Assembly: GCA_963787205.1 (NCBI GenBank)
Contig: CAWBCD010000012.1
Span: forward strand, 62,001-126,000
Origin: DATFNI01 sp963787205
Lineage (GTDB): Bacteria > Bacteroidota > Rhodothermia > Balneolales > DATFMH01
DNA: 64,000 nt
Direction: 5' to 3'
Part shown: positions 29,016 to 38,079 of the stretch, piece after piece
Position numbering within the stretch: the stretch's first letter is position 1
How the letters are laid out: every line of letters starts with the position of its first letter
Notes under the pieces: model-generated
Databases searched by the model: none
Told to the model about the DNA's origin: nothing
The model's input: the letters and a program-made list of their open reading frames with translations, nothing else
Made by a program: the position numbers and the translations under genes

Positions 29016-30293
29016 GAAGGCTTTGCAAAACCCCATACAGTGTGAGGTTGTAAAGGATTTACATTATTTTCGGTCTAATTGAATGTTCACTCAAACTCAG
29101 ATTTTTCATCATGGCTGATATCAACCAATTAAGCTTTGGCGACGGACTTCTTTCAAGCAGGCGAAAAATCAGCAAACTTTCCAAACACCTGGCTAAGCTC
29201 GATCAGATCATCGACTGGCAGCCATTGGTTCAGGAGATTGCCATTATTGATAAAACCGATACTAAGACCGGTGGGCGGCCTCGTAAAAACCCACTGTGGA
29301 TGATCAAAGCCACGTTTCTACAATCCCTGTTCAGCCTGAGTGATCCTCAATTGGAAGATCAACTCATTGACCGACTAAGCTTTCAGCGGTTTGTGGGGGT
29401 CAACCTGGACCAGGAGATTCCGGATTTTACCACGTTTTGGCGCTTCAAAGAAGCACTGAGCATCCATAAGCTGGATGAGCGTATTTTTGATCTGATCAAC
29501 CAGCAGTTGGAAGCCAAAGGGCTGATGGTCAAAAAAGGCACCATCGTGGATGCTACGATTCTTCCCTCGGCGAATCGTCCCCTCTCGGATGAGAAGCGCC
29601 AGGAGCTAACCCGCAGGCCTTCCCCCCAGATCGATACCGATGCCAACTCTACGAAAAAAGGCGGGGTCTACTACTTTGGCTATAAAGGTCATATTGGGGT
29701 GGACATCGAGTCCAAACTGATTCGTAAGGCCATCTTAACCCCCGCCAGTTACCACGACAGCACCCAGACCGAACAGCTGGTCAGCTATGATGAGAAGGCC
29801 CTGTTCGGTGATAAGGCCTACTTCAATGGGGATCACAAGTTTTCGGCCCGGCACTTCGGCTGGTACTACGGAGTGCTGGACAAAGCCACCAAAAGCCAGC
29901 CCTTGTCGGGTTCTCAAAAAAAGCGAAACCGCAAACACAGTCGCGTACGGGCCGCAGTGGAGCACCCGTTTGCCTGGATGAAGACCAAGGCCCGGATGGA
30001 GCTCATGAGGGCTAAAAATCAGGCTCGTAACCGGCTTCGATTCCTGTTTACCTGTATGGGATGGAACCTGTCGAGAGCAGGATTTTTGCTTGAAACATCA
30101 AGATCCATGGGATCGGTAGCTCTATGAACCCCAAAAGGGCACATACAACCGGCTTCTTACAGCCTTTTGAAGGCTGCCAGGGAGTCATTTCGAACAAGGA
30201 TTGGTGGAAAACACAAGCAATCCAGCAGAAATATCTCCACATTCAGCCACGAAAAATAAATCAAAGAACAACAAAGGGTTTTTCAAAGCCTTC
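29016..30293 (+). mobile_element. IS5-family insertion sequence, 1278 bp
   Basis: Terminal inverted repeats of 18 bp (gaaggctttgcaaaaccc at 29016-29033; complement at 30276-30293, one mismatch) are flanked by a 5-bp direct repeat taata. It contains one intact transposase gene. It lies about 50 bp before the start codon of the third cargo gene and splits that gene's leader. Confidence 0.9.
29111..30127 (+). CDS. IS5-family DDE transposase
   Basis: 338 aa. The N-terminal part (FGDGLLSSRRKISKLSKHLAKLD.IIDW, then GGRPRKNPLWMIKATFLQSLFSLSDPQLEDQLIDRLSFQRFVG) is the IS5-type DNA-binding region. The DDE residues fit GTIVDATIL (Asp), LFGDKAY (Asp) and AAVEHPFAWMK (Glu), and YFGYKGHIGVD is typical. 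It appears full length with no frameshift, so the element may still be active. Confidence 0.93.
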   Translation: MADINQLSFGDGLLSSRRKISKLSKHLAKLDQIIDWQPLVQEIAIIDKTDTKTGGRPRKNPLWMIKATFLQSLFSLSDPQLEDQLIDRLSFQRFVGVNLDQEIPDFTTFWRFKEALSIHKLDERIFDLINQQLEAKGLMVKKGTIVDATILPSANRPLSDEKRQELTRRPSPQIDTDANSTKKGGVYYFGYKGHIGVDIESKLIRKAILTPASYHDSTQTEQLVSYDEKALFGDKAYFNGDHKFSARHFGWYYGVLDKATKSQPLSGSQKKRNRKHSRVRAAVEHPFAWMKTKARMELMRAKNQARNRLRFLFTCMGWNLSRAGFLLETSRSMGSVAL

Positions 30294-30345
30294 TAATAGT
30301 GAAATAGATTCATCGTAATTCACAAATTATAAAAAGGGAGAAAAT

Positions 30346-33300
30346 TTGAAAGAGATAAAACTACCATTTTTGTTGTTTGCGGCTTTGTTTTTTTTATTTC
30401 AAATAAGCCTATCAACCACTACCTATGGTCAGCAAACGATTCGTGGAGGTTTTCCCGGGGCTATTGATCGATTAGGTCTCAAGCCTATTGCGCAATTAGA
30501 TTCGACTCTTCGGTTAAGTTTCACAATATGCTTACCTCTTCGCAATGAGCCAGCCCTCGACGAACGACTTCATCAGATATATGATCCGTCTAGCCCAATG
30601 TACCATCACTATCAAACCGTTAAGCAGTTTACTGCGGAATTTGGTCCAACAGAGGCAGATTACCAAGCTGTCATAGCTTATTGTAAAAAAAACGGGCTTA
30701 AAATAATTGGTACGACCAAAAATAGAATGGTCATTGAAGTAAGAGGAACTGTTGGCCACATTGAAAGCATGTTTCATGTAACGATGAATCGATATAAGCA
30801 TCCGAATGAGCCGCGTACTTTCTTTGCCCCTGATCGGAAACTAACTCTTAAAATAAACGTACCCATTTCACAAATAGAAGGACTGAACAATTATTACCGT
30901 ACCTCCCCTGCTTCTATAAAGCCAACACAGGTTACTAAAAGTTCGGATGCTTCTTCAACTGGAGGCACCGGTTCGGGTCCAAATGGTGGGTATATGGGAT
31001 ATGATTTCAGAGACGCTTACATACCGAACGTTACACTTACTGGAGCAGGACAAACGCTAGCTATAGTATCATTTATGGGGTTCGATCTAAGTAATATTCC
31101 CTATTATGAAAACAAGGCTGGGTTGCCGAATATCCCTGTGGATACAGTATTATTGGGGGGATATAACGGAAATCCGAGTTATTTTTTCCCAAAAAAATCG
31201 CAGGAAGAGTGTATGGATATTGAGACGGCCATTTCGATGGCTCCGGGACTATCTAAAGTAGTGGTTTATGAATCACCACCCGACTCTAATTCATACGCAT
31301 CGGCCTGGGACTATATGCTGGGCCGGATAGTAAGCGATAATATCGCCAAGCAAATTAGCTGTTCCTGGTCTTACGATGGTCCTGCTGATTCGAGGGCCGA
31401 GGGCTTTTTCAAGGAGATGAGCGATCAGGGACAATCATTCTTCGCAGCATCAGGAGATGGAGGAGGGTATTCAGGTCTGATTCCTTTTCCAGAGGACTCT
31501 CCTAATATCACAATAGTTGGCGGTACTGATTTGACGACGACCGGTCCTGGCGGTTCTTATGTTTCAGAAAATGTTTGGAATAATAGTGATGGAAGCAGTG
31601 GAGGAGGCGTCAGTACGCAATACTCTATTCCAACCTGGCAACAGGGCATAGACATGTCCCATAACCAAGGATCAACAACCATGCGCAATACTCCAGACGT
31701 TGCCCTTACTGCCACCAACATCTATGTGCGGTGGCATGGAACAGATGTAAATTTGTCTGGGACAAGTGCCGCAGCACCACTTTGGGCGGGTTTCATGGCA
31801 TTAATTAATCAGCAACTTGTATCTTACGGCGATCCTACAGCTGGTTTTATAAACCCTGCCCTCTATTCTATTGGTAAAGAGAATGCATATACCCACGGTT
31901 TCCACGACATTACAACTGGAAAAAACAATAAATTTTCTGCTGAACCTGGCTATGATCTTTGTACAGGTTGGGGTACTCCTAATGGATCAAGCCTAATCAG
32001 TTATTTGATCGCACCTTATGCTCCATCATTGCCCACTTCCATCACGAGTAATACCACGTTGTCGGGGAAATATTACAGGGTTGACCAAAACGTATTGATA
32101 GACGGTTCTTCGACTCTTACCATTCCCTCGGGTGTCCATCTGTTCTTTGCACCTGGCAAGGAAATTACGGTCCAGCCCGGCTCCAAAATTATCGCCAATG
32201 GAACCTCCAGTCAGCCCATCCGGTTTGAACGTCTCGATCCAACCCAGGCATGGGGTCAGGTGTATATGAACGGGAGTGGCAACCAATTTACATGGTGCCT
32301 TTTTGACGGAGGGAATAAGAACGTAGGAATACTGAGCAAAAATAACACCTTCTCAAACTGTACGTTTCGCAATGGCTGGCGGGGCATCAGTTCGGGTGCC
32401 AATAACGATGGCAGTGGAGGAAGCAGTTCCTTTACCCTGAACAATTGCATGATTGAGGACAACAGCACCGTAGGAGTGGTGGCTTACCATGATAACCCCA
32501 CCCTGTACAATACCACCATCCAACACAGTGGTTCCGCCGGGTTATGGCTCTATGATGCCGCTTTCGACGAATACTCTCCCGGCCATAATGCCATCCTCAA
32601 CAATAACACCGACCAGGTAGATAATGGAGCCCGTCAGGGAATGGAAATAAATGGCGGCAGTGACGTATCCATGATAGATGGGGTGAACGAGATTGAGGAT
32701 AACCCTAACTATCAAATTCTGGTTGACCCCTCCTCTACTCTGACAATGGGAGATGCCAGTACCTCGCAAGAAGGAGATAATAGCGTCTTTGCGGCATCCG
32801 GGAACTCTAATTATCTGGTTTACAATGAGAGTTCCACCTCGGTAGACGCCTATGGAAACTGGTGGGGTACGGCTAACCCGAGCAGTTCTCTGTTTTATGG
32901 ACCGATTGACTATTCCGGTTCCCTGTATTATGACCCATGTGGTATAATTGGATGCGGGGTTCAATCCGGTCAATATCCCCAACATATGGCTCCATCCAGT
33001 CCGGAACCCATGCTGGTTCGAGGAGTCTCCAAAGAGACATCCCCAGAAGTGCAAATGAGCACTTCCCCATCGAAGACTTCTTCGGTATCCCTGGCGAGTA
33101 ACCAGACAAAGCTGCGAGCACGTATGCATACCCTCTGGGGAGAAATTGCCCAGGCATCTGACGGACAGAGTCTTATGAAGGAAACCCAGGAGCTCTACAT
33201 GCTACACCTGGTATCCTATAAAGACAGTTCCTTCTCCAGTGAAAGGAAACAAGACCGGACTCTCTGGGATGGAATGATCCGAAACTATCTGAACGGTTCA

Positions 33301-33957
33301 CCTATTACCGGTGCAAACGAGATTACCCTGTCAGCGGCCCAGGCAGAACGGCTCATGCTTATGGACGAGCATGAAGCTTACCGTTTCGGACGCTATGCGG
33401 AGGCCCAAAAGAAAGTAACAGAATATGCTCCCTACATCAGTTCTGCCCGTGGAAAGATCGCTCATATGACCGATCAGATGAACCTGCTGGACGTGCAGGG
33501 ATCATATAAACAAGAATTGGCCCTGCTTGACAAAGTAGAACAAGCGGAAGTAAGTCTGGGCGAACCGGCTAAACAGGTAGCTGCCCGTTATCAGATCGCA
33601 CAGGAAAACATACAGGAGGCCCTGAATCTGAAGATGGCCGGTTCCAATGGGGCCGTCGGTAACCTATCGGATAGTGTTGCCTCTGTAAAACCAACCCGGA
33701 CTGCCCTAAACGCAAACTACCCGAACCCGTTCAATCCCACCACCATCATTGGTTATCAGCTGGCCCAAAGTGGTCATATCCGGCTGACAGTCTGGAATAT
33801 ATTGGGACGACGAGTGGCTACATTGGTGGATGCGAATCAGCAAAAAGGCATTCATGAGGTAAGCTTCAACGCCTCACAACTATCCAGCGGGGTATATTTC
33901 TACCGCCTGCAGTCAGGGAACAAGGTGCTGGTTAAGAAGATGCTATTGATGAAATAA
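30346..33957 (+). CDS. T9SS-secreted S53 (sedolisin) protease with beta-helix domain
   Basis: 1203 aa. The start is TTG 30346, supported by a good Shine-Dalgarno (aaaagggag, five bases upstream) and by the signal peptide that follows (PFLLFAALFFLFQISLSTTTYGQ). Domains in order: pro-kumamolisin activation domain (about 40-180), S53 domain (about 200-565) with Glu287, Asp291, Asp371 and Ser474 (GTSAAAPLW), right-handed beta-helix (about 565-870), helical region (about 880-1095), and T9SS type A sorting domain. All sedolisin catalytic residues are present, so this is an intact acidic-type serine-carboxyl peptidase expected to be secreted and anchored. It is the intact homologue of the gene split by IS200. 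Confidence 0.92.
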   Translation: MKEIKLPFLLFAALFFLFQISLSTTTYGQQTIRGGFPGAIDRLGLKPIAQLDSTLRLSFTICLPLRNEPALDERLHQIYDPSSPMYHHYQTVKQFTAEFGPTEADYQAVIAYCKKNGLKIIGTTKNRMVIEVRGTVGHIESMFHVTMNRYKHPNEPRTFFAPDRKLTLKINVPISQIEGLNNYYRTSPASIKPTQVTKSSDASSTGGTGSGPNGGYMGYDFRDAYIPNVTLTGAGQTLAIVSFMGFDLSNIPYYENKAGLPNIPVDTVLLGGYNGNPSYFFPKKSQEECMDIETAISMAPGLSKVVVYESPPDSNSYASAWDYMLGRIVSDNIAKQISCSWSYDGPADSRAEGFFKEMSDQGQSFFAASGDGGGYSGLIPFPEDSPNITIVGGTDLTTTGPGGSYVSENVWNNSDGSSGGGVSTQYSIPTWQQGIDMSHNQGSTTMRNTPDVALTATNIYVRWHGTDVNLSGTSAAAPLWAGFMALINQQLVSYGDPTAGFINPALYSIGKENAYTHGFHDITTGKNNKFSAEPGYDLCTGWGTPNGSSLISYLIAPYAPSLPTSITSNTTLSGKYYRVDQNVLIDGSSTLTIPSGVHLFFAPGKEITVQPGSKIIANGTSSQPIRFERLDPTQAWGQVYMNGSGNQFTWCLFDGGNKNVGILSKNNTFSNCTFRNGWRGISSGANNDGSGGSSSFTLNNCMIEDNSTVGVVAYHDNPTLYNTTIQHSGSAGLWLYDAAFDEYSPGHNAILNNNTDQVDNGARQGMEINGGSDVSMIDGVNEIEDNPNYQILVDPSSTLTMGDASTSQEGDNSVFAASGNSNYLVYNESSTSVDAYGNWWGTANPSSSLFYGPIDYSGSLYYDPCGIIGCGVQSGQYPQHMAPSSPEPMLVRGVSKETSPEVQMSTSPSKTSSVSLASNQTKLRARMHTLWGEIAQASDGQSLMKETQELYMLHLVSYKDSSFSSERKQDRTLWDGMIRNYLNGSPITGANEITLSAAQAERLMLMDEHEAYRFGRYAEAQKKVTEYAPYISSARGKIAHMTDQMNLLDVQGSYKQELALLDKVEQAEVSLGEPAKQVAARYQIAQENIQEALNLKMAGSNGAVGNLSDSVASVKPTRTALNANYPNPFNPTTIIGYQLAQSGHIRLTVWNILGRRVATLVDANQQKGIHEVSFNASQLSSGVYFYRLQSGNKVLVKKMLLMK

Positions 33958-34026
33958 GTATTGGACAAACCTGTGGGGATTCCTATGATGGAATCCCGAC
34001 AGGTTATATAAATAGTTTCTTTATTT
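32033..34026 (+). repeat. Near-identical 2-kb direct repeat, copy B
   Basis: The partner of 25717-27710. It begins in the linker between protease and beta-helix (ccacttccatcacg) and ends after the terminator palindrome. The upstream protease halves of the two genes are clearly diverged, so the identity is confined to this part. Confidence 0.95.
33968..34005 (+). terminator. Terminator-like palindrome after the third cargo gene
   Basis: A 16-bp stem (33968-33983 with 33990-34005, one mismatch) has the loop tatgat. It starts 10 bp after the stop codon and lies inside the 2-kb repeat. Confidence 0.75.
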
Positions 34027-34046
34027 TGTTACATGTTGGTAATCCT

Positions 34047-35288
34047 TTATTCATCCCCTACGCGACTAAAAATATCAATCTCACTATCTATATCGACTGA
34101 ATCCTCATTATCGATCTCTTCTTCAATTCGTTGCATCTTTTTATACATCCGTTGTCCGACCAGATGAGAGTAGACTTCATCAGTAACTTTTGTAGAGGAA
34201 TGTCCAGCTAAATATTTGGCTTCAGCCAGTGAATAACCTAACTCAAGCCATGTGGTGACACGTTTATGACGCATTCCATGTATTGTTCTATCCTTTGGAA
34301 TGCCAGCCTGCTTAAGATAAAAGTTGAATACTTTTCTTACGTATTTACCACGTATAGGCTGTCCTTTATGACTTACAAATAAATAATCTTCTGGTCCTGG
34401 CCTTGATCGATTTTTAAAATACTCGACCAAATATGGACGTAGGTATTTTTCTGATATGGGAATAAGACGTTCCCTGTTTCTCTTGCCTTTTTCAATCTGA
34501 ATGAAACGAAAATTTCCCTTTATATTTTTTCCCTTTAGTCCGGTCGTATTCTCTGCTGAATCCAAAGCCTGATCTGGATTATAGGCTACATCATTTAAAC
34601 GCAAACCAGCATAATAGTACAGGGCAATCATAGGTTTGAACCACGCTTGTTCCTGGATTTTTTGGTACGTCTTCTTTTTTCTGAGTTCCTCATGGTGTTT
34701 GTCAAATGTTTCGAAAAGCTTTTTTAACTCAGCCTTTGAGAGCATCTTTTTGAGGACATTCTCTTCTTTCTCAGGAAGGGGAATGTCTTCCATGATATTT
34801 ACATCACTCCAGCCCTTCTTCATAACAAATCGCCACCAGGCAACCATGTGCCGTTTATTGGTGTGCCGGGTATTGGTGCTCACACCGGATCGCATCAGAA
34901 ATGCAATCACATGCTTTTTCTTAATCGCACGGAGCGGTTGAAACTCGATACCGCTAAAACTCAGGAAATATCCAACATTATCTTCATAAGCTTGTAGCGT
35001 TCGGGCTTTTCGATGAGGTTTGGACTCTTTGAATAAATCTAGGGTATCGCGTAACGTTCGTGGCTCTCCGGAAGATGTCCCGGTCTGTAATACACTTTGA
35101 ATATCAAAATCAGGACCGAACGGATTAATTTGCCCCAGATCCAAAAGGGTCTCCAATTTTTTCAGGTGCTGTTTAGCTACAAATTTCTTTTTCGTCTTTA
35201 ATGAGAAACGAACGGTATCTTTTTTACCATCAACATGTCTGCTAAAACGGATATAATACGTCTTACCACGCTTTTTTAAATATGGCAT
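34047..35288 (-). CDS. Tyrosine recombinase/integrase
   Basis: 413 aa. An N-terminal arm-binding-like part (KRGKTYYIRFSRHVDGKK) and a core-binding domain are followed by a complete catalytic domain: Arg230 in YYAGLRLNDV, the beta-hairpin lysine in EKGKRNRERLIPI, HGMRHKRV (His337, Arg340), AGHSS (His363) and the nucleophile Tyr373 in VTDEVYSHL. A strong Shine-Dalgarno (aggaaggagag) precedes the ATG on the minus strand. It is a stand-alone phage- or ICE-type integrase at the right edge of the accessory island. It could be the enzyme that used the tRNA-Leu site at 20.7 kb, but no matching second att copy was found. Confidence 0.92.
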   Translation of the reverse strand: MPYLKKRGKTYYIRFSRHVDGKKDTVRFSLKTKKKFVAKQHLKKLETLLDLGQINPFGPDFDIQSVLQTGTSSGEPRTLRDTLDLFKESKPHRKARTLQAYEDNVGYFLSFSGIEFQPLRAIKKKHVIAFLMRSGVSTNTRHTNKRHMVAWWRFVMKKGWSDVNIMEDIPLPEKEENVLKKMLSKAELKKLFETFDKHHEELRKKKTYQKIQEQAWFKPMIALYYYAGLRLNDVAYNPDQALDSAENTTGLKGKNIKGNFRFIQIEKGKRNRERLIPISEKYLRPYLVEYFKNRSRPGPEDYLFVSHKGQPIRGKYVRKVFNFYLKQAGIPKDRTIHGMRHKRVTTWLELGYSLAEAKYLAGHSSTKVTDEVYSHLVGQRMYKKMQRIEEEIDNEDSVDIDSEIDIFSRVGDE

Positions 35289-35728
35289 AACGCTCTCCTT
35301 CCTATAGATGAATTTTTAATTTTAGACTGGCCCCCGGACTTGGGAAAACCTGGGCTGATGTTGGGCTTATTCAGCCCATAATTTTTTTCACTCTTTCAGA
35401 AAAAAAGAATCGCAGTTTTTTTTTAAATAAACAGCGGTTAAAAGTCGTGTCGCCCGTTCATGGTAAATATCAATTCCTATCATAATCAGTGTGCTTGAGA
35501 CTAGTGAGGGAATGACTGGTTATAAAATGAACACAAAATGATTCCTAAAAATAAATGAGCTGATAACAGAGGCCTGCATCGATTGCCCATGAAATACCAT
35601 TTTTAAATTCCCTTATGAAATGAAAAAGGGATGATCTGGAAAAGGACAATATTATTACCGCCATATATCCTGATCAGGCGATTATCCCGTCCATATAAAT
35701 ACAGGCTGAATCTCTAAGTAAAATAAGT
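35289..35728. other. Intergenic region upstream of the integrase
   Basis: No gene is supported. A gggctga...tcagccc hairpin at about 35365-35392, followed by a T-run, could be a terminator reading to the right, but no gene feeds it. A repeated core matching the tRNA fragment at 20.7 kb is not visible here. Confidence 0.4.
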
Positions 35729-36798
35729 ATGAAGATTTCTACAAAACTTGCCATTGCCATTGCCATTTTCTGTTTCACTTTTCCAGTGATGATCTTCACA
35801 GGCCCCTCAAAAGCCAAAACTGGAAAGAGTATAAACCATCCGGAAAAGTGTTAGATCTGGTCTTTGGGGGCTACTATTACAAATTCGGAGGCAATGCCAA
35901 TACGTTCAGCTCAGCGGAATATGCAGATAAGACAAATGGAGCCATTGCATTTGATATACGGAGGCTTTATCCGGGTTATGCTTATAATTTTACTTCCAGG
36001 GTATCCACAAAAGTCATGGTGGCCCACGAAAGGGACGTGCTGCCTGATTGGAATCGTGTCGTTTACCTTAAAATTGCAGAAGTCACAATCAAAAATATTA
36101 TCCCAAATGGCAACCTTATTGTCGGCCAGACCGGCACTCCAACCTTTGCTAAATTCACCGAAGGTATCTGGGTCTATCGCTCAATTGAAAAGACTATTTT
36201 GGATATGTGTGGCTTGGGCAGAGGCATCGATCTAGGGTTTCAACTTCAGGGAAATTTCAATGACAGCGGGACTATTAGTCACATATTGATGGTCGGAAAC
36301 GGCACTGGTCCAAAGCTTAAAAATAATAAATCCAAAGAGATATATGCTGAATTACATGGGCACTTGTTCAACAAGAAATTCCTATGGGAAGGATATTTTG
36401 ATTATCAGAGGGGGACGGATAACCAGAACCGCATGACAGTTAAAGGTTTCACCGGTTATCAGGTTCCGGAAATCACGCTTGGCCTGACGGCAACCAAACA
36501 GTGGAGGAATAACGCTATATCACCCGATATAGATGATGATCCATCCTGGCTTTCTCTTTTTGCCCACGGCCCGTTTATTAAAGGCAAACTTAACGGCTAT
36601 GTCCGCTACGATCTGTTTAACCCGGACCGTTCCAGCCAATACAGCAAGAATTTTTTCAGTAATGGGGATCGATTACCAGCCCATACATAACATTCACTTC
36701 ATGCCGAATCTCTGGATTGATAGCTTTTCGCAAAGAGTTCGACTCCCTCAAAAAAGACAGATGTGGTCGGCCGTCTGACTTTTTACTACAAATTCTGA
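35729..36798 (+). pseudogene. Outer-membrane porin-like protein, multiple frameshifts
   Basis: A signal peptide (MKISTKLAIAIAIFCFTFPVMIF) lies in frame at 35729 and runs into a stop. The body continues in another frame: KVLDLVFGGYYYKFGG, DIRRLYPGYAYNFTSRVSTKVMV, LIVGQTGTPTFAKFTEGIW and ELHGHLFNKKFLWEGYFDYQ. A second shift near 36665 leads to PNLWIDSF, and a third to a porin-like ending VVGRLTFYYKF with stop at 36796. Together this is one beta-barrel outer-membrane gene with at least three frame breaks. The substrate is unknown. Confidence 0.75.
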
Positions 36799-36852
36799 AC
36801 ATCGGGGAATATCGTCCCTCTCACTAACAACACGCCAAGTTCACTCTATCAA

Positions 36853-37749
36853 TTATTTCAACTGCGGCACCGGGCCTTTCAGCAATTCCGACGGAGTAAG
36901 AATGTAGAGCGTGTTGCCAAGGATGCCGATTCCAACAGGATTACCCGCCAGGTTCAGCTTCCATGCTACCAACAAACGGCCTCGCATATCGTAACCTATT
37001 AACGTGTCGGGACTCACCGCCCAAATGCCGTTGCCGACAGTCGCAATTCCCTGCACTTTTCCCGCGTGTGCCAGAAAGCCAAGATAACCACCGCCAAGAC
37101 TCAACATGTGAATTACGCCATCTGTTGGATCGGCCAGATACAACCGGTCACCATAACATATCATATCCGATGGTTTATGGATTGCACCCAGTGCCTGCGT
37201 ATTGAAGCCCTGATCATATTTCCCATATCGATCAAAACTGAACACGTAATGACTGCGGCCGTCATAGAAAAAGAGATTTCCCCTGTTATCAATACAAAGC
37301 TTTGTCGGGTAATAGGTATTGGTCAGTGGATTATCACGGGCATCTGCTATCGACGACAGATATTGAAGGTGGCGGTCAAAAATCTGGATGCGATTGTTGC
37401 CGTTGTCGCTCACATAGATCTTCAGGCCATTGGTTGCGTCGACATCCACCGGTTCGTCGAACTGGTAGTTGCCAAAGCCGTAATTACCAAGTGAATCAAT
37501 CCGCTGACCTGTTGTATCAACTTCGAGAAGCCGGTTTTGATTGGTCTCAACGATAAAAATCGACCCCGTCGGTGCCACCGAAATCGCCGTGGCACCCCTT
37601 AGATTTGTAATGATGGGTTTGAGCGTTAGCCCAGTTTGCGCCAAGGCCGGAAGTTCCATTAATAGAACTAAAAGAAGGGTTAATAATGATTCCGGCTCTG
37701 GAAAATGAAGATCACGCCAGAAATTGTTAATTGCTTTTTTGGTAGTCAT
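36853..37749 (-). CDS. Secreted NHL-repeat beta-propeller protein
   Basis: 298 aa. A hydrophobic segment (LLTLLLVLLMELPALAQ, about residues 22-38) is a probable signal sequence with a long N-region. Four to six NHL-like blades follow: ISVAPTGSIFIVETNQNRLLEVDTTG, VDATNGLKIYVSDNGNNRIQIFDRHL, LCIDNRGNLFFYDGRSHYVFSFDRYG, DRLYLADPTDGVIHML. NHL propellers are binding scaffolds; no catalytic feature is seen. It stands alone on the minus strand, about 300 bp before the purD gene end. Confidence 0.8.
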   Translation of the reverse strand: MTTKKAINNFWRDLHFPEPESLLTLLLVLLMELPALAQTGLTLKPIITNLRGATAISVAPTGSIFIVETNQNRLLEVDTTGQRIDSLGNYGFGNYQFDEPVDVDATNGLKIYVSDNGNNRIQIFDRHLQYLSSIADARDNPLTNTYYPTKLCIDNRGNLFFYDGRSHYVFSFDRYGKYDQGFNTQALGAIHKPSDMICYGDRLYLADPTDGVIHMLSLGGGYLGFLAHAGKVQGIATVGNGIWAVSPDTLIGYDMRGRLLVAWKLNLAGNPVGIGILGNTLYILTPSELLKGPVPQLK

Positions 37750-38044
37750 TCAATGGTCATTCATAGTCATTCTGCGGTATATGATTCATATAAGATTTAT
37801 ATGCACATGCTATTTGTTGTAGCATAAGATGTAAACCATCGACTCCCGATAATCGGACATGTGATCCGGCAACTACCGTGGCACCTGAGAGACGCGTTGC
37901 ATGTTGTGAACGAGATCCTATGCTGTTTTGCAAGCAAAACAACTTCAGGATGCCATCCCTTTGGGGCCATGGTGGATGAGTGTCCTAAGGCCTCCAGGGT
38001 GAATGAACCGGCGCTTCAATCTCGCACGCAAAAGCCTCCTACTG
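37750..38044. other. Intergenic region with a short palindrome
   Basis: No gene is supported. A gttttgc aa gcaaaac palindrome lies at about 37924-37939. There is no T-run and no known element. Confidence 0.4.
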
Positions 38045-38079
38045 AAGTAATTCAAAATTACTAATTCAAAATTCAAAAT
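38045..38079. repeat. Heptamer array after purD stop
   Basis: Reading away from the purD stop on the minus strand, the units are attttga, attttga, attagta, attttga, attactt. The array touches the stop codon. Confidence 0.8.

Noticed and set aside
29383..29965. Minus-strand ORFs within the IS5 transposase gene
   Set aside because: Typical shadow frames of a GC-richer transposase gene; no independent support.
35365..35392. Terminator for an unseen gene
   Set aside because: The hairpin and T-run are present, but no plus-strand gene lies before it; kept only as a note in the region entry.
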